This document shows positions 1 to 12,066 of a DNA stretch of 64,000 nucleotides, piece after piece. This DNA is from Mimachlamys varia. Its lineage: Eukaryota > Mollusca > Bivalvia > Pectinida > Pectinidae. The position numbers were made by a program, and so were the translations under genes. Each line of letters begins with the position of its first letter. The first letter of the stretch is position 1. The notes beneath the pieces are model-generated. The model did not search any database. It saw nothing but the letters and a program-made list of their open reading frames with translations, and had not been told where the DNA came from. The stretch spans positions 24,379,001-24,443,000 of the forward strand of contig OX392545.1 in the NCBI GenBank assembly GCA_947623455.1. The letters run 5' to 3'.

Positions 1-2073
1 CATTAGAATGAAATTAGATTGGATTTGAATTGCATTAGATTCCGACAATATCATCAGAAATATAACCTGATTCCCGATGAAATATTGTTTTTTAATATTT
101 GTAAGGAGGAAACAATCACAATATAGTACACTGTATATCGAAGCCTATAATGTTAGTTTGGCTGAGCGACTGGTTGGCGAGTTAACACACGTTTACTGAT
201 ACCGATCTCCGGCTACAGTTATCTTGGTGAAGTCAATAACTTCAGTCAATAGAACTGCATTAAAATTTCATGAAAGTGAAATTTTCTGGCTCGATAACTT
301 TTATGAATGGCGATAAGTAGCACGAGTAGTAGCCCTTGAGTAACGGGTAATTTCTGTGTTCATAGTCTATCTACCGTTACATCTTAGAATACTGGCGTGT
401 GTGTGTTTGTGTCATAAGGAGAAGGGAGTGATCGCAATGGGAGAGAATCTGATGTAATTTCTGAGTATAAACATCTTGCCGTTCAACTGCAGACATCTTA
501 CCCATCATCTGTCAACAGCGTAAAATCTTATCCTAGCTTATACATGTACATAAACATATTTGATGATTGATTCTTACGAAACTGAAGGACTTGAGTAAGT
601 CTCTCTCACGACATACGTAAAATATTGAGATTTAAAACAAATGTTTTATAGTTGACTGGATTCTAATACGCAGTTTTAGGTTATCAACATTTCAAAAAAT
701 AAATATGTTTCAAGAAATTGTCAGAGCTAAGTGTATCGAAGATTTTCTTCTCATAAATCACGTTACTCTACCTGTCGGCAAATCTCTTTAAAAAATAAAC
801 ATCAGGAAATTAACAGCTAAACATGTATGTAGAGTACTAAATATTTACACATTGTCGCCCGAGTTTTAAGGATTGCAGTCAGCTTATTTGTATTATGAGT
901 TTTAAATGTTAAATACGACATTCTTGACATTATAAGCCGGTTAAGTCCCACAGACCGGTAATCCGGTACGTGTCAATACCTAGCCGTATATAAGACTTGT
1001 AATATTAGCCTTACTAATTAAAATACCCGTCTAAAGTGACAACAGTTAGACAGACCTGTCGCCCACAATATGTACATGGATGTATAGCTTACTAAGCAAT
1101 CACACTTGTCCTGTTACATAATTATTTGGTTTCAATTTTTTTAACATCAAAAATATTATTTGTTTTCGTTCTAATAAAATGGTCATATTTTACCAAATGT
1201 TTCTACATGAGAACTCTTATACATCTTGTTTACGTTTTTATATATTATATGTCAATGTGATGTGAAATGTGTGACTATATGCCTAAATAAATCAAATTAC
1301 ATGTAAAAATATCGTATTGACATTAAGTATCTATGTATAAACTGACTGCTTATGAAACGTGCATGTATAACATGATTCGGTACAATTTCCAAACCCTTAT
1401 TTCATAAGTGCCTATTTTCAAAGCAGCCAAATGCTGGATAGATAATTCCACTGTTTTCTTTCTCCTTATACAGCACCGACATCTTTTTTTTCAAAAACGT
1501 TTTATTGACATAGACATTTTTACAAAAAAAAAGAGACTTCATCACAGATATCTTACAATCCATTATTCATATCACGCACATACCTAATTCCCAATCTTAC
1601 ATGCGTTCATAATAAAACACACATTCCACACAATTGATACAAAACGTTCCGCTGCTATTATTCAACTATTACTGGTACATCGATCACTTTTATGCATTCT
1701 TTAACAGCGACATCTTAATTTTGTTTTCGATATCACTCAAGTGGAAGTTGTGTAGAACAGTTTTGTCGACTAGGTTTCTCAGTTTGTAGACGAAGCTCTA
1801 TGACATCCTGGTCCCAGGATCACGAAACAATCTTAAGTCTAAATTTGTCTTAAGTTTTGACTTGGCCAATCACAGATAACGTTACTTAAAGTAATGTTAT
1901 ACGTGATTGGCTAAGCACAAACTTAAGTCTTAGATTGTTTCATGATCTTGGGGTCTGGTCCAAGTTTCGGTTTCAGATCTGATTCCGCTTTTCAAGATAC
2001 AGTCATATCGGAAAATTGTTTAACATTTAACATACTTTGTGAACGATTGAATATCAATTTATTTATTTTATAG
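1..2073. other. 5' flank or first intron of the TRIM gene
   Basis: No coding sequence is recognisable here. The stretch is AT-rich and holds one palindromic MITE-like element (listed separately). A polypyrimidine-AG acceptor (ending at 2073, context ttattttatag) lies 71 bases before the TRIM start codon. This suggests that a non-coding 5' exon and its promoter lie further upstream, possibly inside this stretch, but I cannot locate them. Confidence 0.4.
1813..1952. mobile_element. Palindromic MITE-like element
   Basis: The two ends are inverted copies: the left end begins ccaggatcacgaaacaatct and the right end ends agattgtttcatgatcttgg. The arms continue inward through CTTAAGT and GCCAATCAC blocks to a smaller central palindrome (cgttacttaaagtaatg). 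Total length is about 140 bp with no coding capacity, typical of a non-autonomous foldback or MITE. No clear target duplication was identified. Confidence 0.65.
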
Positions 2074-2144
2074 GTACTTCAGCGACTGGATGAGATGAAA
2101 TCCTTCTGACGAAATCTTTCCCAAATCAGCGAAGTCCAAAAAAC

Positions 2145-3368
2145 ATGGCGGCCGCATCTGACAACATTGACATCTCGCGAGAAATCTCGCTGTGCAGTTT
2201 GTGTAACGAGACTTTTAAATCTCCTAAAGTGTTGACATGCTTGCACAGCTTTTGTACCACTTGTCTGGAGGATTACATCGGCAGGTCCCTGGTTCAGAAT
2301 GGCCAGCGTTACTTCCCTTGTCCGACGTGTGAGGCGGAAGTCGACATGCCGTCGGACGCCCTCCCAGGTAAATACGCCAACGCCTTCAACGAGGATCGAT
2401 TTATGGAGAAACTCGTAGAACTTATCAACGCCATGAAGGACGGAAAACTGTGTGACAATTGTGAAAGAAGGGAGGAGAATGTAACAGCCGGAAACTGGTG
2501 TATGGACTGTCATGACGCTCTGTGCGATTCTTGTTTAAAAGTTCATACACATGGAAAATTCACTTCCGGTCATGTGGTTATTGCTGTTGAAGACATGCGC
2601 AAAATGCCTTTAGAGACAATAATGAAGAAAAACAATAAGGTTGCTTGTATGAAACATAACGAAATTATCACACTGTATTGTGTGGACTGTCGGGACCCTC
2701 TCTGTGTCCAGTGTATGGCCGTGTCTCATCGGCGATGTGAGAACGTCGTCACGGTTAATGACGCAATGTCGTCAAGCACAGATGTCAATGACGTCATTGG
2801 AAAATTGCAGCACATGCAGGCGACGCTGGAAAACGCAAACGGCCTGGGGGCTATGGACGGCATTCTAGAGGAAAGTATTGAGGCATCGCGGAGCAAGATC
2901 ATGGCTATTTGTAACGAGATTTGTGAGAAGGTGAGACAGGAGCAGGTTAAATTGTTGAAGGCATTAGACAATAAAGCGGAAGTTGCGCGAAGTGCTCTGC
3001 GTGAAAAAATAGAACCCAAGAAAATGGGCGCGAAAGCAATCCGTTCTGCAAACGAAAGGATGAAAATGCTGACACGTTACGGAAGTGACGTAGAAGTGTT
3101 ACTCGCCTACAATCAAATCCGGAAGCAGTTCGATTCCTGCCAGGGAGATCTGGAAAGCCTTGACTCGAAGGAGGCGGCTGTCAAGTTAGACTTCGAAGTC
3201 AACGAGACAATGGAGAAGTTCGCGAAAGAATTCGAAAAAGTAGGGGAGATAACTTTAGATGAAGGGGGTAGTACGGAGGGTCTGTCGTCATGGGGAGTCA
3301 CGTGCACGTCCACTGAGGATATCATCGTGACTGACTGTAAAAACAAGAGGATTCAAAAGTTCAGCAAG
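2145..3368 (+). CDS. TRIM-NHL protein, exon 1 (RING, B-boxes, coiled coil)
   Basis: First coding exon of a tripartite-motif protein, 408 residues. TRIM proteins are usually E3 ubiquitin ligases, and many act in innate immunity or RNA regulation. Residues 17-62 form a C3HC4 RING (Cys17, Cys20, Cys32, His34, Cys37, Cys40, Cys59, Cys62). Residues 103-143 form B-box 1 (Cys103, Cys106, Cys119, Cys122, Cys127, Cys130, His134 or 136, His143). Residues 168-198 form B-box 2 (Cys168, His171, Cys179, Cys182, Cys187, Cys190, His195, and Cys198 where a His is usual). Residues about 205-365 are charged and heptad-like (coiled coil). From residue 373 the first beta-propeller blade begins. The start ATG has context aaaacATGG and is the first in frame. 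The exon ends AAG|gtaaag in phase 0. The exact orthologue is not assignable, since bivalves have many such paralogues. Confidence 0.93.
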
Positions 3369-3760
3369 GTAAAGTGACTAGTTCTCCATCTAAAATTTAC
3401 TGTTAAATATCCTTCTGTAACTCGAATAGTTAAGTCACGTTTTCTTAGTTTATCACGAATTTCATCCCGCTGCTTGTCTTATATCTGGTGTTTGAACGTC
3501 TAAAATGTTCCCTGTTTTTTCTCCCACTTCTATTCCCCCACCCCCTTCCCACTGTTTTTTTTTTGTTATTAAAAACATTGTCATTGGAGTTTGTAATTAA
3601 GCATCAAGAAAGTAAGTTGCTTGAAGCATATCAGAAAGGGAGACTTTTTCATGAAATGTTTTTTTTTTAATTTGGACAGTTGTGCCATCCTTATTGAAGC
3701 TATATGAGACTTGTTGGACCAAGCATGTAAATGACACATTTGCTATTTTGTTTGTTGTAG
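3369..3760 (+). other. Intron of the TRIM gene
   Basis: A 392-bp GT-AG intron: donor AAG|gtaaagtg, acceptor tttgttgtag|TTTGG. Reading on from exon 1 meets TGA two codons into the intron, and joining at these sites restores one open frame. The intron is T-rich and contains nothing else recognisable. Confidence 0.85.
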
Positions 3761-4420
3761 TTTGGCGACCTGGTCGACTACGTTCAGCTGGAAGACGAAC
3801 CAAGGGACATAACCACGTGTGGCCAGAACGACTACGTTGCTATAACGATGGTTGGGAAGCTCATTATCTACCTGACAACAAAAAAGACCATGCAACTCAT
3901 TAAGCGCGCCAAAACAGAGAAACAGTATGACGGCATTACCTATTCCGAAAGAGAGGCTATACTTCTGGTGACGTCACTGAAGGAACAATGCGTGGACAAA
4001 ATACAAATGGACGGTACAATTCTACGAACATTCCAGAATAAACAGGATGGATTACTGACGTTCGTGGAGCCTCGGTACATTTCGTCGTCACCTGATAAAT
4101 CTATCGTGGTGTCCGATGTCCAGGGAAACAATGTCTTGTGTTTCACACATGACGGTAAGCCACTCTATCAATACACACCAAACGGAGCGAACACCGTCAA
4201 ACGACCACAGGGAGTCTGCTTCGATAAACTCGGAAACCTGTTCATAGCAGATTACGGAAACAACCGAGTCCAACTTCTGACCAATGAGGGTGAATTTCAG
4301 CGTCACGTGTTAGGGGAGGAGACGGGCCTGGAGCGTCCTGTGGCGCTACGACTCAGCAGCAGCAGCCGGATGATCATCGTCCAGGGAGACGGTATGGTCA
4401 AGGTGTTCAGTTACTCCTAA
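3761..4420 (+). CDS. TRIM-NHL protein, exon 2 (beta-propeller), ending in TAA
   Basis: Second coding exon, 219 codons plus stop, phase 0 in; with exon 1 the protein is 627 residues. It contains propeller-type repeats. The clearest blade has the NHL signature around PQGVCFDKLGNLFIADYGNN followed by RVQLL; others read YISSSPDKSIVVSDVQGNNV and VALRLSSSSRMIIVQGDG. NHL or propeller tails in TRIM proteins bind RNA or protein partners and give substrate choice to the RING end. The reading frame already runs in the exon upstream of the internal Met at 3848, so the exon should be read from the acceptor at 3761, not from that Met. Confidence 0.9.
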   Translation, partial: FGDLVDYVQLEDEPRDITTCGQNDYVAITMVGKLIIYLTTKKTMQLIKRAKTEKQYDGITYSEREAILLVTSLKEQCVDKIQMDGTILRTFQNKQDGLLTFVEPRYISSSPDKSIVVSDVQGNNVLCFTHDGKPLYQYTPNGANTVKRPQGVCFDKLGNLFIADYGNNRVQLLTNEGEFQRHVLGEETGLERPVALRLSSSSRMIIVQGDGMVKVFSYS

Positions 4421-7400
4421 TTAATGTCCGCCAAAGTTCGATAGAATTCGGGCGTCAATCCCCGCTACTTGGTTCACTTCACGCTGTCCGTGACCAAGTA
4501 GCCCATCAAAGGTGTACAGGACTGTACGGGTTATGCCCCTTTATAATTACCTGGAGCGATATTGTATAGCTTGAACATAAACTATAGCGTCAGGATATTT
4601 TGTAGATCTGACGAATTACCCGGATGTATAACTTTGACATTTAACCCGGATATGTAACCCTGCCAACAAAAACATGTCAATAATTATGATGTACTGATAT
4701 CCAGTTTGTACTTGACCTACATTTCCGAAAAGGGATGAACTCAATTGCGAAAAACAATGAGCCCAATTGCCTCATCATAACATTTTCGCCAATGATATTT
4801 GCAAAATAGTTCATTTAAGGCATGTTTTGGGATATTATAGGCAAAGAAGCAATTAATAATTATTTGGTTATGTATACGCGAAAAATCTATATTTAAATGA
4901 GAAAGGACGATTCTAAAAATATCAGTGACTGGAATGCAATTATATGACAAAATTATAGCTATATATATTATCTAAGAACTATCATATTTAACGGAAGCAC
5001 ATGTAAAATTTCTTTAAATGATTCAATAGTAGGGACTAGAAATAAAGTTGATAACATTTTGACAAATCTAAAATTTCCAAAATGTCACAACTGCCTGAAG
5101 GTAAGTATCACGAGAAACATATATATTTACAGTATAGGAGAGGGATATTAGTTGCCAGTCGCCTGTATAACATTATTGTGTTTTATATCTTATCAAATTC
5201 GTATCCATTCATACTTGCCATCGCAATGATATAACATATGTATTAATTTGAAAATAACGTCAAATTTTATTAAATGCTTATTCATTCATTCTTACCATTA
5301 ACATATGTAAAAGAAAAAAATATGCATTATGGTGAAAATCAGGTCAGCTTTCCCCTGGTTCTTTAAAAAAAAATTAATTAAGAAGTTAAAGGTTATTGAA
5401 AGCTCAGTACCTTAACATATAATCATAAAGACAGAAAATATAGCCAGATGGTGTACAACAAGGAATATTCTTTCCCTGGAGTTGGAAAATTTTCAAAAGT
5501 AACAAAAAAAGACGACTTTTAGTGAGAGAAATGCCTCTGCAACAACCACGAGTGTTTGCATTCAGTTTCTTAAATATTTAAGAATTAAAATATGTTGGTG
5601 ATAGATATATCTTTATTTATTCTGTTAATAATTTGTATAAATGTACATTCATGGCTAAATATAGACCAGCTTTCAGTTTGATATTTTTGGCTAAAGACTA
5701 GAGCAAGTCTTATATGGCCCGTGGTGAATTCCATGTAGACTTACTCAAGTCAATTCATAGAGCTGTCTAATAAACTGGTGGTTTGTCTAGACAGGAAGTG
5801 GATAATACCGAAACTTCCGTTTTGGGGGTTATTTAGTGATGTACAGTGTATCTTTGTTTTAATTTGTTTTTATTTACATGTTTATTTTTATCATAAACAT
5901 TCCGTCCACAAAATTGTGTTATATTTAATTATTGTACCTTATTATTTAATGAAATACTGCACCTGATATTTAAATTGTTTACATATATATATATATACTA
6001 GTATACTTCAAAGCATTATCAAACACTGTTGTATATCGATTTGCTGGTTTCATGAATTTTGTTTCTAAGGAAATATATACATATATATCAAACAAAAACC
6101 TTATTTATTTTTCATCACTTTCAATTATATGGTATTTCTTTGTTAGCGAATTGAAATGATATATAAATCTGCATGAACACTACAACTGTCTAATAAATAT
6201 TCATTTTAGCTTTAATACCTTGAGTATTTTCCTGAAGTCACATACAGGGAATTCTCCAATCAAATTATAATATTTGTTATTACATTTTGGAACTAAATGA
6301 TACTTTTTGTGTCATGGCCGGTATATATTTGTTCCATCATTTCTAACGCAAAAGGTTCTTTTTAATACGAAAGGTAAATTTATATCGCTTTGGGCTAAAT
6401 AACAGCCAGTATTTATATATACTTTTGTATGTACATGTGTAGCTTGTACTTATCTACATGTACCTAACGACGCGTGTATGGCTACCCATTTTATCAGTAG
6501 ACGCAATATTCGAATCATATTATTTAATTGAATTTCGATCTTCTCTACTCAAACAGAATGTATTTTTATTGACTTAAGATGTAAAACGGTTGGGATTCGT
6601 TGTCTAACTAATCATAATTGATTCGGACATATATTTAGCTAATATAAACAACACTACCGGCGTTTTTCACTCATGTATACAACTTTATCTTTTCCTTCGT
6701 GTATTCTGATCATCCTTTCCTTTCGGGTAAACATTGTATATTGATCGTCTCACCTACACGATTTGACGGTGAAAATAATCTGCCGACACGAAAACCAAAA
6801 CATGAAAGTAAATAAATACTTTGAAATGCATTACTGAAAAACATTTCCACGAGAAGGTATCTTTGTAGAATGTTCCTAAAATGAGTGTCTGAACGGAATA
6901 TACTTGTACCTCAGACAAAACGGTTTTTATATTTTTAGCACCTCATTGAACGATTTCTAAGTTATAAAGATATTGATATGCTAAATACGATTATATCCGT
7001 TCTAAAAGAAAAAAAAAATGCAGAAATAATCTACTTAAAAATGTGTTTCAGCTTCGGAAAAAATGTACCGATAAATTGAAAAAAAAGCGAATACTAAAAG
7101 TTAAAACGTCAAAAGTGTAAGTAAAATGTAAGAGTCATTTCCCTTTGCATTCAAGCAAACTTTGCTATCAAGGATATTTTTTATTCATATTTCAAGTGTT
7201 CAAATTCAGCTGCTGATAAAAAAAAACTTTGAATGATGTGGTTTGAAATTACAAAACTATCCTGTTCCGTCCGTAGATGACGTGCTGAGGTGATACCATG
7301 GTAACCCTGGCTTAGCACGTATACAATGTAATGTAACAACTGTTTGTGATATGTAAATCCACTGTACACTAAAGTAAGTATACTCGGTGTGTTAATCCCT

Positions 7401-7427
7401 GTATCCTTGTGTGCTACAGATTAAACA
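4421..7427. other. TRIM 3' UTR and intergenic DNA
   Basis: The 3' UTR of the TRIM gene occupies the start of this stretch. The rest is AT-rich DNA with TA-rich runs near 5980-6090. No gene, RNA or element was recognised. Confidence 0.4.
5041..5046 (+). terminator. Candidate poly(A) signal of the TRIM gene
   Basis: This is the first AATAAA hexamer on the plus strand after the TRIM stop, giving a 3' UTR of about 640 bases. Assigned by position only. Confidence 0.4.
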
Positions 7428-7983
7428 GATAACAAAGCCTACAAGCCTCTTATTATTATTAATATGTTATTGTTTTGATTAAACTGTCCGATAACAAAGC
7501 CTACAAGCCTCCTCTTATTTTTGTTGTGTTATTGTTTTGTTTAAACCGTCCGATCACAAAGCCTACCAGTCCCCTCTTATTATTATTATGTTATTGTTTT
7601 GTTTAAACCGTCCGATGACAAAGCCTACCAGTCACCTCTTATTATCATTGTGTTATTGTTTTGTTTAAACCGTCCGATGACAAAGCCTACCAGTCACCTC
7701 TTATTATCATTGTGTTATTGTTTTGTTTAAACCGTCCGATGACAAAGCCTACCAGTCACCTCTTATTATTATTGTGTTATTGTTTTGTTTAAACCGTCCG
7801 ATGACAAAGCCTACCAGTCACCTCTTATTATTATTGTGTTATTGTTTTGTTTAAACCGTCCGATGACAAAGCCTACCAGTCACCTCTTATTATTATTGTG
7901 TTATTGTTTTGTTTAAACCGTCCGATGACAAAGCCTACCAGTCACCTCTTATTATCATTGTGTTATTGTTTTGTTTAAACCGT
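7428..7983. repeat. 62-bp minisatellite, about 9 copies
   Basis: Tandem units carrying aaagcctaccagtcacctct and tgttattgttttgtttaaac recur every 62 bases (markers at about 7434, 7496, 7558, 7620, 7682, 7744, 7806, 7868 and 7930). The first two copies are the most diverged and the later ones almost identical, as expected for recent expansion at one end. Located between the two genes; no coding capacity. Confidence 0.95.
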
Positions 7984-8248
7984 AATTATCTGGATTGACC
8001 TGATGTTACGTTAGCCTAGTTCAACCAGACGCTTGTTGTTTGCGCAAGCTATGCCAAACGAGATTAAACGTTTTGTTGAACGAGATGAATGGTACATTTG
8101 TATCACCAATCCTTGTATAATCTCGTATTATATAAGCTTTTTTAATATTTAATCACCAACTGTTCTCCAACTTGTCATCACCATTATTTTCTATTTGATT
8201 TGATCTAACGATTAAATCACTGTCTATTTGGTAGTAGGGGTTATTCTA
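7984..8248. other. Short intergenic gap
   Basis: Plain AT-rich sequence between the 62-bp array and the open reading frame linked to dispersed repeat A. Nothing recognised. Confidence 0.3.
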
Positions 8249-8830
8249 TTAACAACTATCAGTTTCCCCCTCAGAATGATCTAAATACAGGTTATATGTA
8301 TCACTGGCCCAATGTCCATTTAACTGAATTAACTCCACTGTTATACATCCATGAAAAAACCCATCCAGCCCCGCTTCTACGGAAACTACGTGACGAAAAT
8401 GCACTGGAATATTTTCCTGTATGCTGAATGATTTTGAGAAGAAAATTCCAAAATAACTGTAAGAAATGGGATTATTGTGATTGATATTGACTTCCCGAAA
8501 GGCAAGAGAACTAGGAGGAGCGGGCATCAACATGTTCCAAAATGAAACAAGGGAACCGGACCACGAAGAAAAAAATATAAAGAATACCGAAACTATAACA
8601 AAATCACTATCCGAACAAAAAATCGATAAAACTAGGGGCAAAATATTAATAAAGGAAATGATAACATGGAGACCCTTGTAAAAGTACAAGAGAATACGAC
8701 CAGGTGTTCCGGAAGAGTAAGCGTCTTCTGCTTCATCAACGACACCCGTCATGTAAATCTTTGTCACATCCAAGTAAATATCAAGTTCTCGAAATGAGAA
8801 CCCGGTCATTGTCACAACAAGTAAACACAC
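8249..8830 (-). pseudogene. 193-codon open frame overlapping dispersed repeat A; possible exon fragment
   Basis: An unusually long open frame for this AT-rich region. Its first third (8650-8830) lies in dispersed repeat A and encodes DVTKIYMTGVVDEAEDAYSS. It then runs without a stop into sequence not seen in other copies, with a hydrophobic stretch (DFVIVSVFFIFFSSW) followed by a soluble-looking part including VHFRHVVSVEAGLDGFFHGC and NGHWASDTYNLYLD. That tail has balanced, protein-like composition and is not repetitive. I do not recognise a family. It could be an exon captured by, or parental to, the repeat, a decayed gene, or chance. No flanking exons were found. Confidence 0.35.
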
Positions 8831-8928
8831 TAATGAGCATGCTCAAAAATGTCCATCTTCATATCACACAAAGATACAGAATATTTTTCAATGAGACAAA
8901 GATGGCGACCATTAAACATGCCCATAGT
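8572..8928 (+). repeat. Dispersed repeat A, near full-length copy
   Basis: About 350 bp, recognised by the blocks aaaagtacaagagaat, accaggtgttccggaagagt, gtaaacacactaatgagca and caaagatggcgacca. The same blocks occur in this order at 30.75, 53.3, 57.0 (reversed), 63.2 kb and in shorter form elsewhere. The antisense strand holds an open frame that several copies keep. The family is unknown to me; non-autonomous mobile element is the likeliest class. Confidence 0.8.
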
Positions 8929-10848
8929 TCTGATCAACAGCTTGGATTCCTGACTAAGGAAGCATAAACCAAACTGATTATTCTTCGGTCATTTTAGTCT
9001 ATACTCTGATTCCTTATATTAAAGGCCCGATTTATGTAACTTCAGGAAATGTTTCGTGATTCTGAAAAATTCTGAAAAAAAATCCAGTTGATAACCATGC
9101 AAAAATAAGCTTAAAACGAAGTACACCTGAGCAGTAACTAACAAGAAACTCTTAACAAAAAAATCTAAAGAATATAAAATAATTCAGGTGGGGCCCCCTT
9201 CAACAACAAGCCGTAGTCCGAAGACAGTTCAAAATGGACGCGTTTTTACAAGTACCTAGTTTCAGATGCTGCTGTACCGGTAACCACGTAAGAATTGATC
9301 TTGGATATTGCTGATTCATCTTAACTAAATCTATAAATATAAAAAGTTATTGGGCTTGATTTTCGCTTCAAATTTTGGCGAAATTTACGTATATTGGGCC
9401 TTTAAAGCCCTGCTTGATATTATGAGGGACGGCATCAATCGTAAATTTGGATTTCCTCAACTTAAAAAAAAGAATGCAAAACAATGAAACTCGACACAAA
9501 GTACGTGTATCCTGACAAGGACTGGTATCATCAGTGGAGATTGCAAAAGAACTTTTTGAGATATAATAGCTACCTGTTAAGGACAATGAAGAAGTTACAT
9601 TGTACCTTCCCGTCCCTGATTGACTTCATATTGCTTAAACTTTGAGTAAACCAAATCGTTCAGAATATGCACGGTTTTAATTTGACCCATACGATTCCGA
9701 GGAGAGTCCACACTTTTTATAGATGTAGCCACACAAAAAAATAAAAATAAGGAATGTATAATGTGCTGAAAAAATGGGGAAATAGCTGATAATATATTTC
9801 AGAAGTTAAGGGGAAAATATTAGGTACTTTTCTTAACATCTGTAATGCATTCCTATGAAGATTTTTAAGTTAAAATTACCTTTAGTTAAGGACCGTTCAT
9901 GAATCAGGGTCTAGACTAGTAACTTCAAGACATATTTCCTGTACCCGAAATATAAGTAATTTAGGGGTGAACAGTTTAGAATCAAACAACACACGTAACA
10001 ATATCATGTTCTTTACTAGTTGGCCACAACGCCATCTTTCTCCCGAGAAGACACCAACTAATTAGTGTCTATTTACTGCTCCTAAATACTCGTGGCCAGT
10101 ATCCTCTGCAACTGCAAACTTATCGATTTGAAATTTGACAACCTCCCTGTATACTGTTCATGTACATATAAATGTTATAGTAGAAGTCACTCTCTGGCAG
10201 ATGTTTGCTGCTGATCGTAAGCCCGTTGATTAAATACGGTCATATTAAAGCTGAGAACTCCAGCTGTGTCCTACACATTACACATCACAGAGATCTAAAG
10301 GAATGTTCCTACAATACACAAACTCTCCTGCCTCTCCGTTATCCGTGCTGCTATGTGGTATTCTCATGGAGGGTAAACAAGTCAGAGAAAACCAAAGCGT
10401 CAACAAAACCATAATCAGAAATAAACTATATTAAACAAGGGGCAAAATATGAACAAAGGAAAGATTAACATCGACACCATTGTGGAAATATATGGTTCTT
10501 TTAAGTACAGTATCGAAGGCGAAATATGCAAAGAGAATCTAATAGAAAAAAACTAAAAAGGCCCTTAAATTGTACATTTCTTTTTTCCCCATGAAATGGT
10601 CTATTTGATTATGAACTCCCTAACTCTTGTATGGTTTCGCTGACCCTTTTTAATGTCCTAATACACATCACTTGCCTACTCCAAGTTACATCTTATTGAA
10701 TCCTAAATATGTTTGTGTGCACTAATGCCTTCCTGTATCTGCAAATCCTTCACATAATAGATCCCTCTTCCTTCAATAGACTGGCTAGCTATAGGCCTAT
10801 CTTAAAAGTGTTGCTATCGCCCTTGTTTACCAATTCATGGCTACACTG
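8929..10848. other. Intergenic DNA with a repeat A fragment
   Basis: AT-rich sequence. The stretch 10385-10490 matches the left part of dispersed repeat A (cgtcaacaaaaccataatca ... ggcaaaatatgaacaaagga). Nothing else recognised. Confidence 0.4.
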
Positions 10849-10949
10849 GGAAGTGTTTTAGAAACAAATTCGCGCCAATCATGACATCATAATGGAAATA
10901 ACGTCATTCGAATGTCACATGGCGCCAAATAAATGAAAAAAACACTTCC
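10849..10949. mobile_element. Small palindromic MITE-like element
   Basis: About 101 bp with inverted ends: ggaagtgttttag...GCGCCA...ATGACAT on the left and ATGTCAC...GGCGCCA...aaaacacttcc on the right. No coding capacity. Confidence 0.55.
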
Positions 10950-11200
10950 TTGAAGTCCATCTTGTATCCACCATTATGGCCAATCAAAGGAAATGGTATA
11001 TTAAGGATAAGTATAAATTGATAATTTATACACTTTCTGATTGGCTAGGATAGCGCCACGTGATTTCCGATAAAAAGCCATATTGACCAGTCGTACAAAA
11101 AAAAATCTTGTGAAAAAAACTGGTTGACTCCATGGGTGTTTCTAAAAATAGAAATATGACGTATCGTCAAGAGCTCCGAAGACCTTGGCAATGCGTCTTA

Positions 11201-11484
11201 CAAGGATCTGACAACATCCCATGAGAGGTCACGTTCAGATGACCTTTGTCGCCTCTTTACTTAACACTGAAATAATTTTCCAACGACCTGTCATCATGCA
11301 GTAAGCCATTTCGTCACATTATTCCACATGAACTTTTTGGTGACGAAATGACTAAACGGACAAATGCGATTATGCACGCTTTGTCGCCTCAAAATTTCCT
11401 CACTGTCAAGATTCTGAAAGTAGTAATTTGGTTGGCTAATGCAAAAGGTCATCGGGACATGAACCCCTATGGGATTTTCTATAA
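11201..11484. mobile_element. TIR element family 1, copy 1
   Basis: Inverted ends of about 40 bp: tctgacaacatcccatgaga, then GGTCACGTTCAGATGACCTTT on the left, and AAAGGTCATCGGGACATGAA towards gggattttctat on the right. A second copy with the same termini lies at 52707-52986. Interior sequences contain the shared block gacgaaatgacta. Non-coding MITE-like element. Confidence 0.65.
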
Positions 11485-12066
11485 TCTTAACGCAGCAGAG
11501 AGAAGTTTACGGAACAGCGCGGAGATCAAGATATGATTTTAATCAGATTGTTACTACACCAGCCTTTTAACTTTACCCTGGTCTTGGTCACAGTTCATTA
11601 CACAGCAGGTTCCTAATTGGCAGATATGGTCTCTTTACCACCTTACATTATGGATCTGAAACATTCATTGTTTGTTCATTAAGACCCCAGTTAACTATTT
11701 TGTAAAACAATATTTTCGGCAATAGTAGATGACACATTGTACTTGTCCATTTATTATTGGTTTTATTGTACAGCAAGATATAAAAGTCGCGACCGCACAA
11801 AGTTTAGAATAAATCAAAGTTGGAAAGGGGCGACAATCCTTTTCGAAAGGGAAGTGGTGAAGTGATGAACACACCGGCCGTCCGCGGAGGGGAGCGGAAT
11901 TCGATCTCCAATGTCATCGTATGTATGGAATAAGTATAAGGAAAGATTTATACTCCTGCCAACACAACTGTTACAACCCAGGTGAAATATTTTATAAATC
12001 TAGCTGCTAATGTCACCTTGAAGCACTTTACAGCACAAAGATATTTTTTCGAAATAAATCAATTAA

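Noticed and set aside
2079..2513. 144-codon minus-strand open frame opposite the TRIM RING exon
   Set aside because: It is the antisense of a well-supported coding exon and has no recognisable domain.
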